The notes beneath the pieces were generated by a model that did no database searches, had not been told where the DNA came from, and was given only the letters and a program-made list of their open reading frames with translations. This document shows positions 8,823-17,600 of a DNA stretch of 64,000 bases, piece after piece. Made by a program: the position numbers and the translations under genes. The DNA comes from an uncultured Myxococcales bacterium (GTDB taxonomy: Bacteria; Myxococcota_A; UBA9042), in NCBI GenBank assembly GCA_903919145.1, contig CAIXGW010000157.1, positions 21,285 to 85,284 of the forward strand. Reading direction: 5' to 3'. How positions within the stretch are numbered: position 1 is the stretch's first letter; each line of letters begins with the position of its first letter.

Positions 8823-9581
8823 TCACGAGCGGGCATCGACCAACGCTTGGGCCAGCTCGCGCCAGCCTTGGGCGGACGGACCTACCCGTACGCTGGGCCT
8901 GTGGCGCAGCAATGGCCACACCTTTTCTGCGTCGGCGGTGCCCACCTGCAGGCCAAAGCGACCGGCTACCCATAGCCCCTCGTCGTTGGCTGCGTCGCCC
9001 ACTGCAGCGACTTGGTTGGGGTCAACACCCTCACCAAGCAATACCTGCAGGGCGCCTGCGCCCTTGTCTGGCGCGGTGACCGTCAGGTGAATGTGCACAC
9101 TGGACCAGGTGAGCTGCAGGCCCAAGGCTTCCGCTTCCGTCCTAAGGTGTTGCAGCTGGCCCTCTGTGCGGCCGGCGCGCTCCCAGGCCTGATCGGTCAG
9201 GCGCGCAAAAGAGCAAGGTGCCAGCTGCCAGGGGCCGGCGTGCCTGCCCAGCACCTGCGCAGCCGCCGCCAGCTGGCCCGGATCAATCGGCGCGCGCAGC
9301 GGCGTCAGGGGCTCATCTGGCACAACCAGGATGCCGCCATTCTCCGCGATACCTCGAGCAATTCCTGGCAGATAGCGCACCAGCCCCAGCAGCTCACCAG
9401 CGGACCGCCCGGTGCACGGCAGGACTTCGATGCCGGCGTCGCGCAGGCGGGGCAGCCACTCGACCACGTCGGCCGGGATGCGGCCGCGGCTGGTCATCGT
9501 GCCGTCGATGTCCGTCAGAAGAACGCGAATCTGGGCCAATGTGTGGCGATTTACCTCGGCCAACGGCTGCCAATCGGGCAC
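8823..9581 (-). CDS. HAD superfamily (type IIB, Cof/SPP-like) phosphatase
   Basis: A 252-residue HAD hydrolase. Motif I is LLTDIDGTMTS (nucleophile and acid/base Asp), motif II is the Thr of PCTGRS, and motif IV is VAAVGDAANDEGLW, matching the GDxxND metal site of Cof-type and sugar-phosphatase HAD proteins. A cap domain occupies roughly residues 85-185. The substrate is probably a small phosphorylated metabolite such as a sugar phosphate, but cannot be fixed. It starts with GTG at 9581 preceded by GAGG. Only 17 bases separate it from lgt upstream, so the two form an operon. Confidence 0.85.
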   Translation of the reverse strand: MPDWQPLAEVNRHTLAQIRVLLTDIDGTMTSRGRIPADVVEWLPRLRDAGIEVLPCTGRSAGELLGLVRYLPGIARGIAENGGILVVPDEPLTPLRAPIDPGQLAAAAQVLGRHAGPWQLAPCSFARLTDQAWERAGRTEGQLQHLRTEAEALGLQLTWSSVHIHLTVTAPDKGAGALQVLLGEGVDPNQVAAVGDAANDEGLWVAGRFGLQVGTADAEKVWPLLRHRPSVRVGPSAQGWRELAQALVDARS

Positions 9582-9598
9582 AGGAAACCTCGCTGCGT

Positions 9599-10495
9599 TC
9601 AGGCCTTGCTCGGGGCCTTGAGCGGATCCGCCGTGGGCGTGGGGATCGAAAACGCCTCTTTGGGTTGCTTCAGCGCGCGGTAAACCAGCACTACGCCAAA
9701 GAGCACCAGCGGCAAGCTCAGGTATTGGCCGGTGGTAAAGGTCAGGCCCATGGCCTGCTCTAGCGTGCCCAGAAATCCCTCTGTGCGCAGCTGCTCGTCT
9801 TGGAACTCTTTGAAGTTCTCTAGGAAGAACCGCTGGCCAAAGTAGGCTATCAGGAACACCCCGGCAAAGAAGCCAGAGCCGGCCCGCCGCACGTCCTTCT
9901 TTTCCAAGAAGGTCAGCAAAGCGTAGGTGGTCAGGCCCATCAGGAACTCATAGAACTGGCTTGGGTGGCGAGGGGCGCACTCGGCCAAGCGCTCCATCCT
10001 GCAGTAGCGCACAAACTCAACGCCCCACGGCACGTCGGTCACGCGGCCGACGATCTCTGAGTTGAAGAAGTTGCCCAGCCGCACCCCGCCCGCGGCGATG
10101 GCAATGGCGGGGGCCAGGTAGTCGCCGACTCTGGCCCAGGTCTTGCCGTATTTTCGGGCGAACAGCCAAAGGGCCAAGATCAGGCCCACAGTGGCGCCGT
10201 GCGAGGCCAAGCCGCCTTTCCAGAATTTGATGATTTCCACGGGGTTGGCCAGGTAGGTCTTGTATTCGTAGAAGAACACGTGGCCCAGCCGGGCGCCACC
10301 GACCACGGCGATGACACCCCACCACAGGAACTGCTCGGCAAAGTCTACGGATTCTCCGTTCTTGAGCGCCTGCCGCCGCCAGATGGCAAAGCCGGTGTAG
10401 ATGGTCGCGGCGAACAGCACGCCGTAATAGCGAATCTGCAGCGGCCCAAGGTCGAGCAGAATCGGATTCATGTCCCAATGGATCGAGGCCAGCAT
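9599..10495 (-). CDS. lgt: Prolipoprotein diacylglyceryl transferase
   Basis: Lgt transfers a diacylglyceryl group from phosphatidylglycerol to the lipobox cysteine, the first step in making the many lipoproteins seen in this window. The 298-residue integral membrane protein has about seven hydrophobic helices, the family motif GGLASHGATVG, the signature RLGNFFNSEIVGR with its essential Arg and Asn, and HPSQFYEFL. Start ATG 10495 has GGAG upstream; a second ATG eight codons on is also possible. It is followed closely by the HAD phosphatase gene. Confidence 0.96.
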   Translation of the reverse strand: MLASIHWDMNPILLDLGPLQIRYYGVLFAATIYTGFAIWRRQALKNGESVDFAEQFLWWGVIAVVGGARLGHVFFYEYKTYLANPVEIIKFWKGGLASHGATVGLILALWLFARKYGKTWARVGDYLAPAIAIAAGGVRLGNFFNSEIVGRVTDVPWGVEFVRYCRMERLAECAPRHPSQFYEFLMGLTTYALLTFLEKKDVRRAGSGFFAGVFLIAYFGQRFFLENFKEFQDEQLRTEGFLGTLEQAMGLTFTTGQYLSLPLVLFGVVLVYRALKQPKEAFSIPTPTADPLKAPSKA

Positions 10496-10556
10496 AGAAC
10501 TCCAGGTGCAACGGACGGTAAGAGCAGGGATCAGTCAGGCGCTGCGCGGACTGGCG

Positions 10557-11972
10557 CTAGGCTCGCCCAGCATAGAAAACGCGCATCACTTCCACCATGT
10601 CAGCCAGGTCGCTTGCACCGCAAGTCTCCGCCGCAGAGTGCATGGCCCACATGGGCAAACCGACGTCGACCACCCGCGTGGCCAGCTGGGCCGAGGTGAT
10701 GGGGCCGATGGTAGTGCCGCACGCCATGTCCTGCTTGACCACGTAGTCCTGCAGGCGCACTTCGGCAGCTTCGCACAGCGCGGCAAAAACTGCGCCCGTT
10801 TCGCCGGTGGTGGCGTAGCGGTCGCTGGCATTGGCCTTGAGCACCGGCCCCTGGTTGATGCGCGGCGCGTGGTTCTTGTCGTGCATGTCTGCGTAGTTGG
10901 GGTGAACGGCGTGGGCCATGTCGGCGCTGATGCAGAAGCTGTGGGCAAAGGCTTGCTCGGCGTCGTCGCGGCTGTCAGTGTCGGGGTGCTGGCGGGCGAT
11001 GCGCAGCAGCACGTCTCGCAGGAAGCTGGAGGCCGCGCCCGAAGAAGTCAGAGAGCCGGTCTCCTCGGCGTCAAAGAACGCGGCCACGCGGGTCCGCACC
11101 GTGTTGCTGCGGCCGTGCAGAGAGGCCACCAAGCCCTCCAGCGCGCACCAGACCATGGCCAAGTCGTCGTGGCGGGCGCCGACCACCAAAGAGCGATCCA
11201 GGCCCACCCGCTGCGGCGCCTGGGCACTGACAAAATGCAGGTCAAAGCCGTCCAGCTCGGCAAAATCGACCCCGGCGCGCTGGGCCAGGCGGGCCAGCAC
11301 GGCGTTGGCGTCGCCGTCTCCACTGGCCACAATGGCGTTGAGCATGGTCTGCGGGTTGATGGCGCCCTTGTCATTCTTCTCGCGGTCCAGGTGGATCGCC
11401 AAGTCCGGGATCAGCCCCACCGGCTCGTCCAGATGGACCAAGCGCTTGACCATGACCGGTAGGCCGGTGATCTCGTGCAGCCGCGGTCGGCCGTGCTTGT
11501 CTCGCAGGGCGTGGTAGACCGCTCCGGCCAGCGCCAGCGGCCGGTCGAGCCAGGCCCGGCGGATCAAGCCGCCGTGGAACTGCGTGGTCAGCTGCGTCAC
11601 ACCTGCTGATTGAGACAAGGGATTGAGGCGCAGGCGCAGGTCTGGGCTGTCGGTGTGGGCGCCCACCAGGGCGTAGCCGGCGCGGACGGGCGACCGCTCG
11701 CCGACCACTACGGCAATCACGCTTTTGCCGTCTGGGTGGACTACGTAGCGGCGCTCTCCAGGCACCACGGGCAGTCTTGCGCCGTAGTCCCAAGCCTCAA
11801 AGCCATTTTCGGCCAAGCGCTCTGTTACGGCGACCACCGCGTGGTGAGGCGTGGGGGAGCGGCGCAGCCATTGGATATAGCGGTCAGCCGGTTCCGGTTC
11901 CTGGCCGGCCAGCAGCGGCGCGGCAGCGCCCAGGGCTTGGGCAACGGGCTTGACGGATTTGGCTCTGGCCAT
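10557..11972 (-). CDS. M18 family metallo-aminopeptidase (aspartyl aminopeptidase type)
   Basis: A 471-residue cytosolic dizinc aminopeptidase of family M18. Visible landmarks are VGAHTDSPDLRLR (first zinc ligand His and Asp), HDDLAMVWCALEG (bridging Asp region), FFDAEETGS (catalytic Glu pair), DMAHAVHPNYADMHD and the final zinc ligand His in WAMHSAAETCG. M18 enzymes remove N-terminal acidic or neutral residues from peptides. The start ATG 11972 has GAGGGGATT upstream. It is divergent from the OPT transporter, with a 145-bp gap; a link between peptide uptake and peptide breakdown is plausible but inferred. Confidence 0.92.
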   Translation of the reverse strand: MARAKSVKPVAQALGAAAPLLAGQEPEPADRYIQWLRRSPTPHHAVVAVTERLAENGFEAWDYGARLPVVPGERRYVVHPDGKSVIAVVVGERSPVRAGYALVGAHTDSPDLRLRLNPLSQSAGVTQLTTQFHGGLIRRAWLDRPLALAGAVYHALRDKHGRPRLHEITGLPVMVKRLVHLDEPVGLIPDLAIHLDREKNDKGAINPQTMLNAIVASGDGDANAVLARLAQRAGVDFAELDGFDLHFVSAQAPQRVGLDRSLVVGARHDDLAMVWCALEGLVASLHGRSNTVRTRVAAFFDAEETGSLTSSGAASSFLRDVLLRIARQHPDTDSRDDAEQAFAHSFCISADMAHAVHPNYADMHDKNHAPRINQGPVLKANASDRYATTGETGAVFAALCEAAEVRLQDYVVKQDMACGTTIGPITSAQLATRVVDVGLPMWAMHSAAETCGASDLADMVEVMRVFYAGRA

Positions 11973-12117
11973 AAAGAATCCCCTCGGCAGTGCTGCCGCA
12001 AAAGCACCACAAGATAACCCCGCCGCCTTAGCGTGTCATCCCACCCCCGCGGCGAAAGCGCCAGTTCTCGTGCGATCTGCTGTCGGCCATGCTACAAACG
12101 GCGAAACCGAGGTGAAC

Positions 12118-14049
12118 ATGGCCCCTTCCGCTGCAACCGATTCCAAGCAACCGCATGATCTCAGGCCTGAAGATGTGGCCGGTGCCCCTCTGGATGCCAG
12201 CGTGGTGCCGCCCCCGCCGGCGGACGATGCCCCGGTAGAGCACCACGACCGCTGGTGGCTCGACCACGTCTACCAGGGCAATCGCCAGCGCCAGCTGACT
12301 TTTCGCGCGGTGCTGACCGGCTGCCTGCTGGGCGGTGTGATGTCCATCTCTAATCTTTACGTAGGATTGAAGATCGGTTGGGGCTTGGGCGTGGCCATCA
12401 CAGCAGCCGTGCTGGCCTTTACCTTGTTTACGCTAGTAGAGCGCGTTTTTGGCACCACCCCTGAGCGCCACTTTACCCTGCTGGAAAACAACACCATGCA
12501 GACGGCGGCTTCCGCGGCGGGCTACATGTCCTCTGCGGGCCTGGTGTCGGCGATTCCGGCCCTGTTCATGGTTAGCAAGTTTCAGCTGTCGCTGGGTCAG
12601 ATGATGGTTTGGGTCAGCGCCATCTCCTTGCTGGGCATCGTCGCGGCGATTCCAGTCAAGAGAAAACTTATCAATCAAGAGCGCTTGCGTTTCCCGTCAG
12701 GCATTGCGGCCGCAGAGACCCTGCGCAGCCTGCACGCTGAAGGCAGCGAAGGCACGGTCAAGGGCACGGCGCTGGCGATTGGCGGCGCTTTGGGCGGCGT
12801 GCTGGCCTTCATCAGAGAGGGCCTGAAGTGGCTACCCGACAAGCTGCCCCTGTTCGGTCAGCCGCTTGCCCTGCGCACTGTGGCCTTTGAGCCGTCTCTG
12901 GTCATGATTGGCGCCGGCGCCTTGATGGGCGTGCGCGTGACCTTCTGGATGTTCTTGGCGGGCTTGCTGTCGCGGTGGTTCTTGGCCGACTGGCTGTTTG
13001 ATCAAGGCTTTATTGACTGCGGCAAGCTCAAGCCGGGCGCTGTCTGCGACCACGACCACCTGACCTATGGCCCTATCAACGCTTGGACCTTGTGGCCGGG
13101 CGTGGCGCTGATGGTGACCCACTCGCTGACAGCGCTGGCCATGCAGGCGCCGTCGATGATCGCCGGATTCAAGAAGACCCTGGGCGGCGCCAAGGAAGAC
13201 ACCACTGATCCGCGCCTTGCAGCCGTAGAAGTTCCGATGTCTTGGTTCTTCATAGGCCTATTGGTGGCCGGTGGCGCGTGCGTCTACCTGCAGGCTGCCT
13301 GGTTTGCCATCCCAGTGCAGTGGGGCATCCTGGCGGTCCTCTTGTCTTTGGTGCTGGCGTTTGTGGCGGCGCGCTCCTTGGGCGAGACCGACACCAACCC
13401 GGTCGGCTCGATGGGCAAGGTCACCCAGCTGGTGTTTGGCGGGGTCATGAGCGGCCAGATCAACGCCAACCTGCTGGCGGCCAACGTCACTGCCGGTGCT
13501 GCTTCGCACGCTGGCGACCTGCTGACCGACATGAAGGCAGGCTATCTGGTGGGCGCTCGCCCGCGCTACCAGGTGATTGCCCAGGTGTTTGGCGTGTTTG
13601 TCGGAGCAGTCTTTGCCTCGGCTGCCTATGTCTACTTGGTGGACCCCAACGAGCTTGGTGGCGAGAAGTGGCCCGCCCCCGCGGCGATGGTCTGGGCCAA
13701 GGTGGCAGAGTTGTTGTCCAAGGGCATTGGCAACATGGAGCACCACAAACTGCTGGCTATTGAGTGGGCGGCTGGGATTGGCGCTTCACTGGCCATCTTG
13801 GAGACGCAGGTGCCGGCCAAGGTGCGGCGGTGGATGCCTTCGGTGTCCGGCGTCGGCATTGCGATGACCGTGGGCTTTACCAGCAGTTTTTCGATGTTCT
13901 TGGGTGCCTGCCTGGCCTGGGCGGTTCAGAAGGCCAAGCCACACCTTGCCGAGCGCTACACGGTGGTGGTCAGCTCTGGGCTCATCGCCGGCGAGACGCT
14001 GATGGCCGTGGCGTTGATCGCCTATGGCGTGATCAGCGGCAAGATGTAG
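12118..14049 (+). CDS. OPT family oligopeptide/metal-chelate transporter
   Basis: A 643-residue polytopic membrane protein with about 15 hydrophobic segments. It matches the OPT family: NLYVGLKIGWGLGVAITAAV near the first helices, the conserved ENNTMQTAASAAGYMSSAG block, LRFPSGIAAAETLRSLHAEG, and GVMSGQINANLLAANVTAG. OPT proteins are secondary transporters for small peptides or metal-peptide chelates. The first 55 residues are a soluble, Pro-rich tail containing a DHWW-like HHDRWWLDHVYQG. ATG 12118 has GAGG five bases upstream and is preferred over a longer in-frame opening from 11950 that would run into the divergent aminopeptidase gene. Confidence 0.93.
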   Translation: MAPSAATDSKQPHDLRPEDVAGAPLDASVVPPPPADDAPVEHHDRWWLDHVYQGNRQRQLTFRAVLTGCLLGGVMSISNLYVGLKIGWGLGVAITAAVLAFTLFTLVERVFGTTPERHFTLLENNTMQTAASAAGYMSSAGLVSAIPALFMVSKFQLSLGQMMVWVSAISLLGIVAAIPVKRKLINQERLRFPSGIAAAETLRSLHAEGSEGTVKGTALAIGGALGGVLAFIREGLKWLPDKLPLFGQPLALRTVAFEPSLVMIGAGALMGVRVTFWMFLAGLLSRWFLADWLFDQGFIDCGKLKPGAVCDHDHLTYGPINAWTLWPGVALMVTHSLTALAMQAPSMIAGFKKTLGGAKEDTTDPRLAAVEVPMSWFFIGLLVAGGACVYLQAAWFAIPVQWGILAVLLSLVLAFVAARSLGETDTNPVGSMGKVTQLVFGGVMSGQINANLLAANVTAGAASHAGDLLTDMKAGYLVGARPRYQVIAQVFGVFVGAVFASAAYVYLVDPNELGGEKWPAPAAMVWAKVAELLSKGIGNMEHHKLLAIEWAAGIGASLAILETQVPAKVRRWMPSVSGVGIAMTVGFTSSFSMFLGACLAWAVQKAKPHLAERYTVVVSSGLIAGETLMAVALIAYGVISGKM

Positions 14050-14073
14050 CCCCGCTGTAGCTGCCATCGCCAA

Positions 14074-14112
14074 AAAGCAAGGCGGCGACCCTGGAACTCC
14101 GGGGTCGCCGCC
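14074..14112 (-). terminator. Intrinsic terminator downstream of rpmB
   Basis: Arms 14081-14091 and 14102-14112 form an 11-bp GC stem with a ten-base loop. Read on the minus strand it is followed by TTGCTTTTTG, a U-rich tail, so it ends the rpmB transcript. It lies 110 bases past the rpmB stop and may also stop the convergent OPT transcript, though the plus-strand side has no T-run. Confidence 0.75.
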
Positions 14113-14127
14113 AACGAACAGTGCAAG

Positions 14128-14179
14128 TCTAAGGTGCAGATCTAAGGTGCAGGCCAAAGGTGCAGGCCAAAGGTGCAGC
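14128..14179. repeat. Four tandem 13-bp units in the rpmB 3' untranslated region
   Basis: Four consecutive 13-base units at 14128, 14141, 14154 and 14167 share the core AAGGTGCAG; the first two begin TCT and the last two CCA. They lie between the rpmB stop and its terminator, so would be in the transcript tail. Confidence 0.8.
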
Positions 14180-14222
14180 AAACCCTGCCACCCGGTCGGC
14201 GGCAAGGTGTGCCTGCGATCGG

Positions 14223-14480
14223 CTAGACCAGTGCGGTGTCCGCGTCGACCGTCACAATGTCGATGCCGTTCTTCTGGCAGAAGTTGACGAAGCCGAGCTT
14301 GGCAATGCTGCGCAAGGCCCGGGTCGACAGGCGAATCCGCACGAACTGACTCAGCTCCGGCACCCACAGCCGCTTGTACTGCAGGTTGGGCAACTGGCGC
14401 ATCTTGGTCTTGGCGTTCGAGTGGCTCACCCGGTTGCCGACCAGCGGGCGCTTACCGGTGATGGTGCAAATGCGGGACAT
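14223..14480 (-). CDS. rpmB: 50S ribosomal protein L28
   Basis: An 85-residue basic protein with the L28 opening MSRICTITGKRPLVGNRVSH, the SNAKTKMRQLPNLQ segment and LSTRALRSIAKLG, all diagnostic of L28. It contains no CxxC zinc ribbon, so it is the zinc-free form. ATG 14480 is preceded by GGAG at seven bases. The gene has its own consensus promoter about 150 bp upstream and a strong terminator downstream, so it appears monocistronic; rpmG, the frequent partner, is absent. Confidence 0.96.
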   Translation of the reverse strand: MSRICTITGKRPLVGNRVSHSNAKTKMRQLPNLQYKRLWVPELSQFVRIRLSTRALRSIAKLGFVNFCQKNGIDIVTVDADTALV

Positions 14481-14635
14481 GGGGTCGCTCCAAGGGTCGG
14501 CTTCAATAGGCCTGAAATCGGTGTGTAGGTCCCGGCAGCGCTGTTGGGGCGTTGCCTGGAAGTACCCGGCTGCGCTTAGCGGCCTTAGCCACTGGCGAGG
14601 TTGCGGCGGCAAAGGGCAACCGCAACGGGGCCGCA

Positions 14636-14665
14636 AGTGTACGGAGCGTGGGCCCTATCTGTCAA
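14636..14665 (-). promoter_or_regulatory. Sigma-70-type promoter for rpmB
   Basis: On the minus strand TTGACA (14665-14660) and TACACT (14641-14636) are separated by 18 bp. The -35 box overlaps the stop codon of the upstream beta-helix gene. The predicted transcript would carry an unusually long leader of about 150 bases before rpmB. Confidence 0.65.
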
Positions 14666-17600
14666 GGCGAGACGCCTGCCTGCGCGCCGTCTATCGACAC
14701 CGGTCCCAGCACCGGCCGGGCTTGCGCGGCCACAGGTGGATGAAACCACGTCAGGGCCGGGCCTGTCCACACGTTCTGCAGGTTAGCTTGGACCACTGCG
14801 GCGCTGCTCACCAGCTGGGCTGCGGCCTGCACTGACCAGGCAAACCCATTGCCAAACAGATAGATACCCGTTACCAGTGCCGAGCCGCCGTGCAGGACAA
14901 CCCCGGCGCGGCTGTTGCCGGCGACCACGGCATGGGCCAGAGTGGCCTCCAGGCAGTCGATGAGCAAGAGCCCGTCAGCGGCCAGATCGACAGAGCCCGG
15001 AATCGCCGCCGCCTGAGAGCCGATCAGGGCGGTGCGCTCGACGGCAACCACAGCCGCTTGGGCCACCACTGCCGCCCCGCGGTGCCCCTTGATCTGGCAG
15101 CCCCACAGCTCCAGCGACCCGCCCGCAGCCAGAATACCTTGGCCCGCCGTGCCATCGCTCAGTGGCTGAGTCGCCGTCACGGCGGCACCAACTAGCGTCA
15201 ACTGCCCGTAGTCGCTGTAGATGCTGTGGTGGCGCTGCCCAGAAATTGCCGCGCCTGTCAGCTGAGCCTTGGCACCTACCACCGCCAAGCCCAAGCCGCG
15301 GGCCCCTTGGCTCGCTTCTGCTGCCGTCTGGTCGAGGCGAAGGTCATACGCCGTCAAGGCAGAGCTGCTGCCGGCCACAAGAATAGCGATATCTTTGTTA
15401 TTTTGCAGGCGCGCGCCGCGGACCTGGGCCTTGGCCCCGCCGATGACTTGAAGGGCTCTGCCGCCCTGCAGGGTAACGGGTTCCTCCAGGGTGCCGTCGA
15501 TCACCAGGTCGGCTAGGTCGGCCACTGTGCCGGTGTGGGCGACCGAAAGGGCCACGTCGCGGTTGCGGCTCAGACGCACTCTCTGCAGCTGGACCTTGGC
15601 CTTGGCGCTGATCTCCAAGCCGCGGCCGTGGGGCGGGGCGGCGCCGCTGGGCAGCACAGCCACGGGCAGCGTCTGATCGATCCACAGGTCGCTTCCGCTG
15701 AGCTCGGCGGCGTAGACGCTAAGGCCGGCATCGCGGGCTTGCAGGATCGTCAAGCCATCGACGGTCAGCTTGGCGCCTGCTTCGGCGGCAACTCCTCTGC
15801 CCATCAGCAGATCGCTCTGTCTGGGACCTGTCTCGGTGATCCACACTTGGGTCAGGGCCAGCTGGCTGTTGGCTCCAGAGACGGCCACGGCCAGCTCGCG
15901 CGCGCCGCTGATGTGGGCGTTGGTCAGCTGGGCCTGAGCACCGCCTTGAACCTGAATAGCGCGGCCACCGCCGCCATCGCTGGCTCTGGGCAGCATTGCC
16001 GCAATGATGTTGCCGCCCGTTGTTGGCGAGCCTAGCTGCAGCGTGGCGCCGGCGCCGTCGACCAGGACTCCCACATCGCGGTTGCCGTAGATCAGCGCAC
16101 TGCCCAGCTGCAATTTGCCTTTGGAGCTGACCTGGATGCCGCGGCCCAAGGTCAGATTGGCCAAGGGTGCGGTGTAGTCGATCACCAGTTGCAGGGCCAC
16201 GGCGCTGGCGCCATCGGAGATCCACAGCCCTACGGCGTGGTTGCCAGAGAGGCGCACCCCGGCGAGCTGGGCTGAAGCGCCTTCTGCCACCAGTATACCG
16301 TAGCCGCCCGTCGCGTCCTTGGCACTGGGCAGGGTGGCCAGGATGTCCAGCCCCTGCAGCGTGGCATGGCTGCCCTTGCCTGCGATGCCAGCGCCCGTCT
16401 TGCGATTGCCTTGCAGCCGAGACTGGCTGACCGTCGCCGTGCCACCGTCTTCGACCCACAGCCCGTAGCCGTGGCTCTGGTCACTGGCGCCGGGTAGCGT
16501 ATCGCGAATGACCAGGCGCTCGCCCTCCAGCGCCGATCCACTGCCGGAGACCAAGATACCGCGGCTGCGATTGCCGTCGACGAGGCAGGCCGTGAGGTGC
16601 AACGCGCCGCCGTGCTGCGCGCGCAGGCCGTCGCCGTTGGTCTGGTTCGGAGAGGGCAGCGTCCCCTCTACCACGCAGTTCAGCAGGCGGACTTCCGAGC
16701 CTGCGCCCCAGCTCAAAGCGCCCATGCCTTGGTTGCCGCTGATCCGGCCGTGGTCCAGGGAGATGTGACCGCCACCGGTGGCCAGCAGGCCTTGGCCGCC
16801 TTCGCCGCTGCTGGTCAAGGCCTTGGTACCGCCAATCCACGCGCGGCTGAAGAGGACCGAGCTGCCCGGATCAAAGGCGGCGATCGCGGCAGAAGAGGAG
16901 CCGAGGATGCGGATGCCCTGGCCGGTGGCGGTGGCCGCCTCTGCCAACAGGATGCCGTAGCCGCCTTTGCCGCTGGCGCTGGGCTTGGTGCCGGTGATCA
17001 CCAAGTCGGTCAGGGTGGCGGTGGCCGCGCCGGCCAGACTCAGGGCGCGGTCGGCGGCGTCTTGGATGCGCACCTGCAGCAGGCCGATGCTGCCCTGATC
17101 GACCTGGATGCCGCGCTGCGCCGCCGAGACCAGCAGCTGCTGGGCTGTGCAGCCACTGCAGAGCAGGGAGGCTGCGCTGCCGCCCTGGAGGTGGACTCTC
17201 TTGATCGCCGCGCCGCTGCCCGCCGTCACGGGGTACTCGCCGCCGGCCAGCGTGACACCTTCTAGGGTGCCGCTGAGAGACAGGGTGGTCCCTGGCTTGT
17301 TGTCGGCAGCCACCAGCTTGGTCAAGCTGGCGCAGCGGCCGAGGATGGTCACCCCGGCGGGCACCACAGTCTTGCCTGGAGGCAACGCGTGGCTTCCAGC
17401 GGCCAAGGCAATGATCACCTTGGCCATGCCGGCCGACTTTGCCGCAGCCAGGGCTTGGGCCAGGGTGGCAAACGGCGCGGCCTGGGTGCCCTGGGGTTCT
17501 GCGCCGGCCTGGCTATCGACAAACCAGTGGCCAGGAGCGTCGGCGACGTCAGCATAGGGCGCTGCGGCGCAGTCGGCGGGGTCGGGGGCGCAGGTCGGCA

